Positions 17,024-24,394 of a stretch of DNA of 26,183 nt are shown here, in pieces. Within the stretch, counting starts at the first letter, position 1; the number at the start of each line of letters is the position of its first letter. A model generated the notes under the pieces. It did no database searches. It was not told the origin of the DNA and was given only the letters and a program-made list of their open reading frames with translations. Origin of the DNA: DASZGI01 sp035938995 (GTDB taxonomy: Bacteria > Actinomycetota > Actinomycetes > Streptomycetales > Catenulisporaceae); contig NZ_DASZGI010000297.1 of assembly GCF_035938995.1 (NCBI RefSeq), positions 1 through 26,183 on the forward strand, written 5' to 3'. The position numbers and the translations under genes were made by a program.

Positions 17024-17033
17024 CCGCAGCCGG

Positions 17034-17068
17034 GCACCCGTGGCCCACACTGTGAGGACCACGGGTGC
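17034..17068 (+). terminator. hairpin terminator after MFS gene
   Basis: GCACCCGTGG (17034-17043) pairs perfectly with CCACGGGTGC (17059-17068) across a 15-base loop and is followed by TTT. It lies 11 bases after the MFS stop. The right arm covers a possible GTG start for the next gene at 17065, which is why the ATG at 17083 was preferred. Confidence 0.6.
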
Positions 17069-17082
17069 TTTCGGGAGCGGGG

Positions 17083-17682
17083 ATGCTGAGCGGGATCGTG
17101 ATCGACGCGCTGGACGTACCGGCGATGGAGCGCTTCTGGCGTGCGGCGACGCAGGGCCGCACCGACGGTCTCCGCCTGCGGTTCGCCGCGACGCGAGAGC
17201 CGAAGTCGGGCAAGAACCGGCTCCATCTCGACCTGGCCGGCGGTCCGGACTGGAAACGCGAGGTGGACCGGCTGCTGGCATTGGGCGCGAGGCGGGCCGA
17301 CATCGACCAGGGGCAGGTGCCCTGGGACGTGCTGGCCGATCCGGAGGGCAACGAGTTCTGCGTCCTGCGGCCTGGGCATCCCGGTGTGCTTTCGGACGCG
17401 GGGCTCTCCGCGATTTGCCTGGACACGGCCCAGGAGGACCTCTCCGCACAAGCAGAGTTCTGGCAGGCGCAGACAGGCTGGCCCCACGTCGAGCACCACC
17501 CATGGGGCGTGCGGCTGCGTCCTAGCCAGACCAGCCCACTCTCACTCGTGATGGGACCGCCGGTCGCGTCGAGCACGGGACGCAATCGGCTGCGGCTGGA
17601 AATCACCGACCGCGACCGGGACCGGAACCCAGGCGAATTCGTCGACCCCGCCGGCAACGAGTTCCACATCACGCACGGATGA
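17083..17682 (+). CDS. VOC-family (glyoxalase-like) protein
   Basis: A 199-residue cytoplasmic protein made of two glyoxalase/VOC modules. ATG 17083 follows GGGAGCGGGG; a GTG at 17065 is possible but lies inside the terminator stem. The first module begins GIVIDALDVPAMERFWRAAT and ends NRLHLDLAGG, then DVLADPEGNEFCVLRP. The second begins LSAICLDTAQ and ends RLRLEITDRD, then EFVDPAGNEFHITHG. DPEGNEF and DPAGNEF are the usual closing strands that supply a metal-ligand Glu. This is the Glyoxalase_6-type subgroup, common in actinomycetes, whose substrates are mostly unknown. It converges on the isochorismatase gene with a 58-base gap and no clear terminator. Confidence 0.85.
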   Translation: MLSGIVIDALDVPAMERFWRAATQGRTDGLRLRFAATREPKSGKNRLHLDLAGGPDWKREVDRLLALGARRADIDQGQVPWDVLADPEGNEFCVLRPGHPGVLSDAGLSAICLDTAQEDLSAQAEFWQAQTGWPHVEHHPWGVRLRPSQTSPLSLVMGPPVASSTGRNRLRLEITDRDRDRNPGEFVDPAGNEFHITHG

Positions 17683-17740
17683 CCCGCCCTGGGCCAGGCT
17701 TTGGACTTCTTGAGCCGCACCGGTGCTGAAGCAGACACGG

Positions 17741-18364
17741 TTATCCGAACACGTCGTCGGCGCAGACGACCATGCCGCAGCGGCGCGCGGCGTAGTTCAG
17801 GGCCAAGCGGTGGTCCGCCTCGGAGAAGTCGGCGATCGCGTCGGCGACGAGGAAGGGCCGGATGTCCTGTGTGAAGGCGTCCACGGCCGTCATCAGAACT
17901 CCGACGTGCGCATAGACGCCGGACAGCAGCAGCTGGTCGCGGCCGCTCTCCCACATCCGCTCCCGAAGGTCGCTACGGAAGAAGGCGCTGTAACGCCACT
18001 TGGTGAACAACCAATCCCCGGGAGCGGGAGCCAGTTCGGCCACAACGGCGAAGTCCTCTGATTCGTCGCGTATGCCCGGCCCCCAGAAGTCCTGCAGCAG
18101 GCCGCGCTCGCGCCACGTCATCCGGGCCGGCTGCGCGGTGTACGCGATGGGAACGCCGAGCTCGACGCACCGCTTGCGCAGCAGTGCCGCGTTGTGCACG
18201 AGCTCGGAGCGCAGCGGCTGCGGCAGCGCGTTGAGGAAGTAGTTCTGCATGTCATGGAAGAGGAGCACGCACCGCCCCGGGTCCGCGGCCCACTCGACAG
18301 TGTTGGCGGGAAGCGTGTCCGCCGTTGGGAGTGGATAGTCGGTAATGGTCGGTAAGCCGGCCAT
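17741..18364 (-). CDS. isochorismatase, PhzD type
   Basis: A 207-residue enzyme, the same length as PhzD. ATG 18364 follows AAAGGAG by 7 bases. It shows LLFHDMQNYFL with the catalytic Asp38, FTKWRYSAFF with Lys122, and GVYAHVGVLMTAVDAF, where Gly stands in place of the nucleophilic Cys of amidase relatives. This marks vinyl-ether hydrolases acting on isochorismate or 2-amino-2-deoxyisochorismate. The segment QDIRPFLVADAIADFS is strongly conserved in this group. The product would be a 2,3-dihydro-3-hydroxy-benzoate or -anthranilate type compound for siderophores or phenazines. No isochorismate synthase or phz genes are in the window, so the pathway is open. It is the likely target of the adjacent TetR repressor, since a TetR-type palindrome sits in its promoter. 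Confidence 0.92.
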   Translation of the reverse strand: MAGLPTITDYPLPTADTLPANTVEWAADPGRCVLLFHDMQNYFLNALPQPLRSELVHNAALLRKRCVELGVPIAYTAQPARMTWRERGLLQDFWGPGIRDESEDFAVVAELAPAPGDWLFTKWRYSAFFRSDLRERMWESGRDQLLLSGVYAHVGVLMTAVDAFTQDIRPFLVADAIADFSEADHRLALNYAARRCGMVVCADDVFG

Positions 18365-18467
18365 GAGGGATCTCCTTTCGGTGAGTTGCGGGCGCGCACG
18401 TCCGCATGACGAGGCATGGCTTCACTCCGCGTCGGTTGTGGGTATCGGTTGTCTCGACCAGACTTGA

Positions 18468-18495
18468 TTGATAGACCAATCAAGCAGCAGGTCAA
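18468..18495 (-). promoter_or_regulatory. promoter and TetR-type operator of the isochorismatase gene
   Basis: Reading on the minus strand, -35 TTGACC (18495-18490) and -10 TATCAA (18473-18468) are 16 bases apart. The palindrome TTGATAGACCAATCAA (plus strand, 18468-18483; one arm mismatch) covers the -10 and part of the spacer. It shares ATTGAT(A/T)GACCAATCA with the site in the TetR promoter. The predicted mRNA has a leader of about 100 bases. Confidence 0.65.
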
Positions 18496-18530
18496 AAAAG
18501 GCACCAGGCCTGGGGCTCTCGCGGGCAGCC

Positions 18531-19037
18531 CTAGGACACGACGGCGTATTCGTCGGGCAGTTCGAGGACCGCGCTCACGTTGAGCAGTGCTCCGGTGGCC
18601 ATGAACGCGGTGACGGCGGCCCGGTCCGCGCCGGTGAGGCGCTGGACCAGGTCGAAGACCTCGATGAACCCCTCCCGCATGTGCTTGCGGATCTCGGGGT
18701 CCGCCGAGGCGGCGTGCCCCTGCAACTGGCAGCGCAGGGCGTCGGGGTTGATCAGCACGGCGAGATAGTTCGCGCCGAGTGCGGCGAGCGCCTGGTGCGG
18801 TGTGTCGGCCGGGCGCGATGCCGACTTGAACGCGTCCATGATCTGCTCGCGGACGCGCTGCTGGCAGGCGATGAAGAGGGCCTTCTTGTCGTCGAAGAGC
18901 GCATAGACGTACGGCTGGGAGATCCCGGCGCGCTTGGCGATCGCAGCCGTCTTAGCCGCGTGGTAGCCGTACTCGGCGAACTCATGGATCGCGGCCTCGA
19001 TCACCTGCTCGCGCCGCTCGGCGCTGGTCAACTCCAC
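18531..19037 (-). CDS. TetR family repressor
   Basis: A 168-residue regulator. The N-terminal TetR DNA-binding domain reads RREQVIEAAIHEFAEYGYHA then IAKRAGISQPYVYALFDDKKAL, with the recognition helix at about 38-47. The C-terminal ligand domain (about 60-168) has a single Cys and no assigned ligand. GTG 19037 has no ribosome binding site, but a near-consensus promoter places transcription start at or next to it, so the mRNA is probably leaderless. The isochorismatase gene follows on the same strand with its own operator. The probable role is control of itself and of the isochorismatase in response to a small aromatic or drug-like ligand; the ligand is unknown. Confidence 0.92.
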   Translation of the reverse strand: MELTSAERREQVIEAAIHEFAEYGYHAAKTAAIAKRAGISQPYVYALFDDKKALFIACQQRVREQIMDAFKSASRPADTPHQALAALGANYLAVLINPDALRCQLQGHAASADPEIRKHMREGFIEVFDLVQRLTGADRAAVTAFMATGALLNVSAVLELPDEYAVVS

Positions 19038-19042
19038 GCTTT

Positions 19043-19071
19043 ATTATTGATTGACCAATCAGAACTGTCAA
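19043..19071 (-). promoter_or_regulatory. promoter and operator of the TetR gene
   Basis: On the minus strand, TTGACA (19071-19066) and AATAAT (19048-19043) are exactly 17 bases apart, a near-perfect sigma70-type promoter. The palindrome TTGATTGACCAATCAG (19047-19062) fills the spacer. The first base of the GTG start is 6 bases after the -10, predicting a leaderless transcript and steric autorepression. Confidence 0.75.
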
Positions 19072-19175
19072 GCGTCGTTTGCCCGATTTGAGTAGGGGGC
19101 GTGGGGAGGGCGAGTTGAGCGGGTGCCCACGAGGCGTGGGGGCTGGAGGGCGGGGCACAGGCGGCGAGCCGACGC

Positions 19176-19420
19176 GATCGTTTGGGGCTTGGGGGCTAGG
19201 CGCGCGAGCGCGGGCGTCGCGGGCTGATGCGAGGGTTGATGGGCGGCCGCGGGTAGCGACTGGCGCGACGGTTTGGGGCTTGAGGGCTGGGCGCGGGCGG
19301 AGGCGTCGCGGGTTGGTTCGAGGGGTTGACGGGCGGGGGACGAGTGGTGAATTGCGCCATGGTTTCGGCCTCGAGGGCTGAGCGCGCGAGTGCGGGCGTC
19401 GCGGACTGGTACGACGACGG
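19176..19420. repeat. 91-bp imperfect tandem repeat, about 2.7 copies
   Basis: Copies begin at 19176, 19267 and 19358, each 91 bases apart. They share GGTTTGGGGCTTGAGGGCT-like starts, then a GCGCGAG..GCGGGCGTCGCGG block and a GAGGGTTGA block; the third copy is cut off near 19420. The gap 19072-19421 otherwise shows no gene. A degenerate earlier copy from about 19085 is possible. Strongly G-rich on the plus strand. Confidence 0.75.
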
Positions 19421-19421
19421 A

Positions 19422-19452
19422 GCAGGCGGCTGACCCCGCGTCAGCCGCCTGC
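19422..19452 (-). terminator. strong hairpin terminator
   Basis: GCAGGCGGCTGAC (19422-19434) pairs perfectly with GTCAGCCGCCTGC (19440-19452) around a 5-base loop. It lies 34 bases downstream of the stop of the minus-strand DUF4232 lipoprotein gene. No long U-run follows, as is common in actinomycetes. Confidence 0.75.
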
Positions 19453-19485
19453 CCATCACCCGTTTTCCACTCCCGTGCGGCGTTC

Positions 19486-20169
19486 TCAGCCCTCGCCGGG
19501 TCCCGTCGCGCCGGGCACGAACGCTGAGACCTGCATGCCGCCGTGCTCGCAGACCGAGGTCGGCGGGCCGACTGCCGTCACCAACTGCGTGGTCTCGTCG
19601 GGCGGGGTGATCTCGGTGAACGCGGCGGTCGGTTCACAAGCCCCGGACGTCGGCTCGCCCGGGCCGGGGATGTCCGGCGAGAACCTCGCGGACGCCGAGG
19701 CATCGCCGTTCGGAATCAGCGTGACGTAGGTCTTCGCCACGATCGTGCTGCGCTGGACGTTCGTCGGCAGCGGTGCGTGCTTCGCGTCGAGCAGCAGCAT
19801 CCCGGGGTATCCGTAGACAGTGCACGGCTGCGACGACGTGTTCTTCAGGTCGATGTTGTACACGATGTTGCCCGCACCGGCGCTGCCCTTCACGACCGTG
19901 AAGCTGGCGGTCAGGTCGGTCGTGTGGCAGCGGGGCACGCTCGACCCGCTCGTGCCGGTGGCGCCCGAGCCACCGCCGGACGAGTTCCCGCCGGTCGTGC
20001 CGCCGCTGGTGCCGGTGCCGCTGCCGGTCGACGAGCCGCTCGTCGACGGCGTAGTCGTGGAGCCCCCGTTCGCGCTCGACGAGGTGACCGGGTCGCAGGC
20101 ACCGAGCAGTGTGACTGCCAGTGCTGCGCCTGCCGCCGTCGTCAAGATCGCCGACTTGTTGGTCATCAT
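19486..20169 (-). CDS. DUF4232-type lipoprotein
   Basis: A 227-residue secreted lipoprotein. ATG 20169 follows AAAGGA by 6 bases; a second ATG comes directly after it. The signal peptide is basic at the start, has a core ILTTAAGAALAVTLLGAC and gives lipid-bearing Cys25 in a good lipobox (LLGAC). Residues about 27-78 are a very long Ser/Gly/Thr linker (GSGTGTSGGTTGGNSSGGG), likely a spacer through the cell wall. The DUF4232 domain starts at RCHTTDLTASF and shows YNIDLKNTSSQPCTVYGYPG and a C-terminal VCEHGGMQVSAF. A second member of the family is at 11062-11685. It diverges from the LAL regulator across a 184-base gap and is closed by a strong hairpin. Function unknown. Confidence 0.9.
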   Translation of the reverse strand: MMTNKSAILTTAAGAALAVTLLGACDPVTSSSANGGSTTTPSTSGSSTGSGTGTSGGTTGGNSSGGGSGATGTSGSSVPRCHTTDLTASFTVVKGSAGAGNIVYNIDLKNTSSQPCTVYGYPGMLLLDAKHAPLPTNVQRSTIVAKTYVTLIPNGDASASARFSPDIPGPGEPTSGACEPTAAFTEITPPDETTQLVTAVGPPTSVCEHGGMQVSAFVPGATGPGEG

Positions 20170-20353
20170 TGCCGTTCCTTTGTTCAGTGCGACCCCTTTG
20201 CCCAGAGAGACGACGGAGGTTCACCCTGGGTTGAGACGAATATCGGATCTTTCAGCCGATTGAGTGGACTTCGATCAGCCTTCGAGGTGAGCAGTCCACG
20301 ATGCCCAATCCGTTGCGTCTGTCCGAGCAGGCGCTGCTTGCGGAGGTGGGCAC

Positions 20354-23140
20354 GTGGACGTCGCCGCCCGGGCCGCCGCGGGGCGCCCGCCCGCGGCGTC
20401 GCCAAGGGAGGACGGCTTCGCGGAATTCATAGGCCGCGGCGACCAGTTGGCGCTGCTCGAACGGCTCCGCGACCGACGCGACATAACTCTCCGGGCCGCT
20501 CTCGTGGAGGGGCCGGCCGGTATCGGGAAAAGCAGCCTGCTGCGTGAATTCGCGCGTCGCAGCGAGCAGCGCGGAATGCGTGTCCTGACGGGCCACGCCG
20601 GCGAGGTCGAGCGCGCGGTGCCGTTCGGACCCTTCCTCGACATGATCGACCAGCTCGGAGACGACGGTCACGAGTTCGCCGCTCTCGCCATGACACCGGC
20701 CGTCTCGAATCTCGAGCAGTATCGGCTGTATCGCCGGCTGCGCGACGGACTCGGTCGCGGCGCGCCCCTTGTCGTCCTCCTCGACGACGTGCACTGGGCC
20801 GACGAGGCGTCGCTGGGCCTCATCGACTTCCTCGTGCGTCGGCCGCCGTACGCCGCCGTCACCCTCGTAATGTCGCTGCGCTCCGGCCTGTGCCCGCCGC
20901 GGTTGGCGCGCGCGCTCGAAATCTCGTCCTCTTCGATCCTGCGCGTCCGGGTCCCGCCTCTGACAAGCGGCGACGTGGGGTTGCTGGTGCCCTGTGCCCG
21001 CCCCTCCCATCGGCAGCTGCTCCTCGAGGCGAGCGCGGGAAATCCGCTGTACCTGTCGCTGCTCGCCGCGATGCCGATCGGAGCAGTCGAGGCGATTAGC
21101 GCTGAAGAATTGCCCGTCGACGACGACACGCTGCGTCCCGGTCTCGACGGTCTCGGCGTCGAGGTGAACGGGCTGCCGGAGGTGGACCGCCTCGTCGCCC
21201 GCGCCGCAGCGGTAGCCGGGGCACGCGTCGCCCCTGACCTGGTGGCGGTCGTCGCGCAACTGCCCGAGTCTGTAGTGCTCGAGGCGCTGGACCGGCTGGT
21301 GGAGCGCGGCGTGATGAGCGCCAGCGCGGGCACGTTCGCTTTTGCCCACCAGCTTCTGCGCGCCGCGGCCTACCGTCTATCCGGCGCCGGGTGGCGGCTC
21401 TCCGCGCATCGACGGGCTTTCCGCCACCTTGCCTCGGCCGACGCGCCCACGATTGTGCGAGCCCGGCACCTGGAGCACGCACTGCGCTGGGGCGACGTCG
21501 GCGCGGCCGAGGAACTGGCCGAGGCCGCCGAACTTGCTCTCGCCACGGCACCGCCGACCAGCGCGCGCTGGGCCGCACTGGCTCTCGACATCGTCCCGCT
21601 GAGAGCAGTCCCGTCCGAGTTCGTCACGCGACTCAGGGTTCTGCTCGGAAAGGCACTTCTCGCTTCCGGAGAGCTAGCACGAGCTGCAGACGCCCTGCAT
21701 GAGGCGCTCCGGGAGTCGGCTGCGGCGGCGCCTGACGCGCTCGTCCACTTGGTGCGCTGCGAGCGGATGCGCGGGCGGCTGGCGAGTGCCCGCGTGCTGC
21801 TGGCGTCGCAGCGTATTAATGGTCCGGCCGATGTCGAGCGAGCCACGCTCGATCTCGTGGAAGGTCGTGTAGCGCAAGGGCTTCGGCGCGCTCGCCGCCT
21901 CGTCCAGCATGGCGATCGAGCCGACCCGACAACAGCCGCGACCGTCAGCGCCCTCCTTGCCCTCGCGGCAGCAAGCCGTGGCCACCGCGAGGCCGCGTTC
22001 GACTGTCTCGCCGAGGCTGACACTCGTCTCAGCGCACTCTCCGATTCGCAGCTGTGCGCGATCCTCGACAATGCGCTGCCAGCCGCCGCCTGGTCTGCCC
22101 ACCTGCTCGAGCAACACGATCAGGCCATGCGCCACCTTGAACGCGGCGTCCGAGTGGCACGGTCGCACCGGCACACGTACGCGCTTCCGCACCTTTACGC
22201 CGCGCAGGCCAGCGTGCTGATTCGACTCGGACGCCTTGAGGACGCGATCGATTCCGCCGACGATGCTCAGGAGGTCGGCGCCGCGATCGGCGTGCCCGAC
22301 GTGGCCGCTCCTGCCGTGGCCGTCAAGCTGCGCGCGACACTTTGGATGTCAGGGCCGGAAGCCGTACGCGATCTCGCGGAAGCCGCACGCGCACTGCCGC
22401 TCCCCACGGCTGAGTGGACCCGGCTTAGCGTCGTCACCGATCTGCTCGACGTCGAGATCCAGACGGGTAGACCGGTTATCGGCCCGATCGCCATGCGACT
22501 CGGCCTGAACTCGCAGCAGCGCAGTGACCCGATGCTCGCGACCAGATATGCGCTCGCGGCCGAGGTGGCGCTCGCCGCGGATCGGACCGCGCAGGCCCGG
22601 TACTGGTCCGAGCGGGCTGTGCGGGTTGCGCAGTGGTGGGCGCTGCCCGGCCAATTGGGCATCGCGCAGCTCGTACACGCCCGTGCCGAGGCTGCGGACG
22701 GAAACCCGTCGGGTGCTGCCCTTGACGCTGCGGCGGCTGCGGAGGCGTTCGGCCGCGCCGAAATGTCAATCCTCCAGGGCCAGGCTCACCTGGTAGCCGC
22801 GCAGGCGGCGGAACAGCTCGGCAACGCGAGAGCTGCGGGCAGGCGGATCGCTGACGCCCGTGCGCTGTTCACCGCCTGCGGCGCCCACTGGCTGAGCCGG
22901 ACCGCGGCGCGCGATCTGCGCAGTCTGGCGGCGCGTCAGCCGCGGCGCCGCGTCGTCTCCGACGAGCTTTCGACGCGGGAACTCCAGGTCGCGGAGCTGG
23001 TCGCGCAAGGATTGAGCAACCGGGCGATCGGCGAGCGGCTGTTCCTGAGCCCGCGCACCGTGGAGAGCCACCTGTCGCGCATCCTGGCGAAGCTGGGCGC
23101 GCCGTCCCGCGCCGCCGTCGCTCGGCGGCTCGCCGCGTAA
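20354..23140 (+). CDS. LAL-type LuxR regulator with AAA+ ATPase domain
   Basis: A 928-residue regulator of the large ATP-binding LuxR (MalT-like) class. GTG 20354 follows GGAGG by 8 bases. The N-terminal ATPase has FIGRGDQLALLERL at about 25-38, Walker A GPAGIGKS (53-60), and Walker B LVVLLDDVHWADEAS (139-153). A middle helical region (about 330-860), rich in Ala and Leu, looks like TPR-type repeats. The C-terminal LuxR HTH is at about 865-925: LSTRELQVAELVAQGLSNRA, then LSPRTVESHLSRILAKLGAP. Such proteins often control antibiotic or sugar pathways. The nearest candidate targets are the divergent lipoprotein gene and the downstream StrR-like/thioesterase pair. A short overlapping frame at 20301-20432 precedes it. 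Confidence 0.93.
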   Translation: MDVAARAAAGRPPAASPREDGFAEFIGRGDQLALLERLRDRRDITLRAALVEGPAGIGKSSLLREFARRSEQRGMRVLTGHAGEVERAVPFGPFLDMIDQLGDDGHEFAALAMTPAVSNLEQYRLYRRLRDGLGRGAPLVVLLDDVHWADEASLGLIDFLVRRPPYAAVTLVMSLRSGLCPPRLARALEISSSSILRVRVPPLTSGDVGLLVPCARPSHRQLLLEASAGNPLYLSLLAAMPIGAVEAISAEELPVDDDTLRPGLDGLGVEVNGLPEVDRLVARAAAVAGARVAPDLVAVVAQLPESVVLEALDRLVERGVMSASAGTFAFAHQLLRAAAYRLSGAGWRLSAHRRAFRHLASADAPTIVRARHLEHALRWGDVGAAEELAEAAELALATAPPTSARWAALALDIVPLRAVPSEFVTRLRVLLGKALLASGELARAADALHEALRESAAAAPDALVHLVRCERMRGRLASARVLLASQRINGPADVERATLDLVEGRVAQGLRRARRLVQHGDRADPTTAATVSALLALAAASRGHREAAFDCLAEADTRLSALSDSQLCAILDNALPAAAWSAHLLEQHDQAMRHLERGVRVARSHRHTYALPHLYAAQASVLIRLGRLEDAIDSADDAQEVGAAIGVPDVAAPAVAVKLRATLWMSGPEAVRDLAEAARALPLPTAEWTRLSVVTDLLDVEIQTGRPVIGPIAMRLGLNSQQRSDPMLATRYALAAEVALAADRTAQARYWSERAVRVAQWWALPGQLGIAQLVHARAEAADGNPSGAALDAAAAAEAFGRAEMSILQGQAHLVAAQAAEQLGNARAAGRRIADARALFTACGAHWLSRTAARDLRSLAARQPRRRVVSDELSTRELQVAELVAQGLSNRAIGERLFLSPRTVESHLSRILAKLGAPSRAAVARRLAA

Positions 23141-23257
23141 GCCGGGACCGGCGCCGCGACGCGGAGGAGTGCCGCGGTCGGGCCGTCCCGCGCTCCGTTT
23201 TCCGTAGAATCCCGCATTGCTACGCGATCTCACGCAAAATACGTTTGTCCTGGTCAA

Positions 23258-23301
23258 GCGGTACGTCCGGCGCGCCATCCCGAGCAAGCCGGACGTACCG
23301 C
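23258..23301 (+). promoter_or_regulatory. 14-bp-arm inverted repeat in leader of StrR-like gene
   Basis: GCGGTACGTCCGGC (23258-23271) and GCCGGACGTACCGC (23288-23301) are perfect inverted copies separated by 16 bases, ending 31 bases before the ATG of the StrR-like gene. StrR family proteins bind spaced inverted repeats, so this may be an autoregulatory operator. An RNA attenuator hairpin is the alternative. A weak promoter-like pair, TTGCTA (23217) and TACGTT (23240), lies just upstream. Confidence 0.6.
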
Positions 23302-23332
23302 ACGAGCGACGAATGCCAGGAGGAACGGGCGG

Positions 23333-24352
23333 ATGAGACTGGAATCGCCTCAGCTTTATGCGGGGGCTGACGGTCGCGATGACTCCGCCGCAGGCCTGCG
23401 GTTCTTCTCATCCGGAGTGCTCGACTTGCGGGCCGCGGTGACGGTGCCGCTCAGTTCGCTGCGTGGTACGGACTCGCCGCGGCTGACGGGGGAGAACGAC
23501 GACCACGCGCTCGCCCTCGCCGAATCCGGCGCCCTTCTGCCGCCCGTCATCGTGCACCGCACGACGATGCGCGTCATCGACGGGGCGCACCGGGTGAACG
23601 CCGCGAAGCGCCGCGGCGAGACCGAGATCGCCGCGGTGTTCTTCGACGGGACCGAGAACGACGCGTTCGTGCTGGGCGTCGAGCTGAACATCAGCCACGG
23701 CCTGCCCCTGTCGCTCGCCGACCGCAAGGCTGCCGCGGCGCGCATCATCTTCACCCATCAGCATTGGTCAGATCGTGCGGTCGCGGCGGTCACCGGCCTC
23801 GCCCATCAGACGGTCGGCGCGGTCCGGCGTTCAACCGGCGACGCCGCCCACTTGAACGACCGCGTCGGGCGTGACGGACGCAGCCGACCGCTGGACGCCG
23901 CCGAGGGACGCAAGCTGGCCGCAGAGTTCCTCGCGCGCAATCCGGGTGCTTCGTTGCGTGAGATTGCCAAGGCGGCCGGCATTTCGCCGGGAACCGCGAG
24001 CAACGTGCGGGCGCGGGTGCTTCGCGGCGAGGATCCATTGCCGCGCAGGCGAAAGAGCTCCACGGCGCGAACCGGCAGCGGCCGCGTCCGCGTCGTCATG
24101 CCGCTCCGTGAGCAGGGTTCGACGATCAGGCATCTGCGCTCGGACCCGTCGTTCCGCTCCAAGGAAGCCGCACGCATGCTGCTGCGCCTGGTGGAGGGGC
24201 ACGCGACCGTCGAACCCGAGTGGCGGCGAATCGTCGAAGCGGTGCCGCCGCACCTGCGCCCGAAGGTGGTCGAGCTCGCAACCTCGTGCCTCGGCGCCTG
24301 GCAAAGCCTCGTCGACGAACTGAACGCGGCAGACGGCAAGCCCGCCCGTTGA
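23333..24352 (+). CDS. StrR-like pathway regulator (ParB-like domain plus HTH)
   Basis: A 339-residue regulator of the StrR/NovG/Bbr type, pathway-specific activators of antibiotic clusters. ATG 23333 has AGGAGG 9 bases upstream. The N-terminal ParB-like fold (about 36-115) carries the family mark VIDGAHRVNAAKRRGETEI and a preceding PPVIVHRT strand. One HTH is at about 146-166 (SDRAVAAVTGLAHQTVGAVRR), and a second HTH-like segment at about 205-225 (LREIAKAAGISPGTASNVRA). The C-terminal ~80 residues (SKEAARMLLRLVEGH) match the end domain of StrR-type proteins. No plasmid partition genes are nearby, which argues against a ParB role. The thioesterase gene starts 42 bases downstream, so the two are probably one operon. 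Confidence 0.88.
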   Translation: MRLESPQLYAGADGRDDSAAGLRFFSSGVLDLRAAVTVPLSSLRGTDSPRLTGENDDHALALAESGALLPPVIVHRTTMRVIDGAHRVNAAKRRGETEIAAVFFDGTENDAFVLGVELNISHGLPLSLADRKAAAARIIFTHQHWSDRAVAAVTGLAHQTVGAVRRSTGDAAHLNDRVGRDGRSRPLDAAEGRKLAAEFLARNPGASLREIAKAAGISPGTASNVRARVLRGEDPLPRRRKSSTARTGSGRVRVVMPLREQGSTIRHLRSDPSFRSKEAARMLLRLVEGHATVEPEWRRIVEAVPPHLRPKVVELATSCLGAWQSLVDELNAADGKPAR

Positions 24353-24394
24353 CCCCGATCGGCTTCGAAGATCCAAAGGAAGTAGGACACTGAC

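Noticed and set aside
17065..17682. Longer VOC protein starting at GTG 17065
   Set aside because: The GTG is inside the right arm of the MFS terminator hairpin, and ATG 17083 has its own ribosome binding site and matches the usual family start.
23333..24352. Chromosome or plasmid partition protein ParB
   Set aside because: There is no ParA nearby, and the C-terminal part and neighbours fit StrR-type pathway regulators better.
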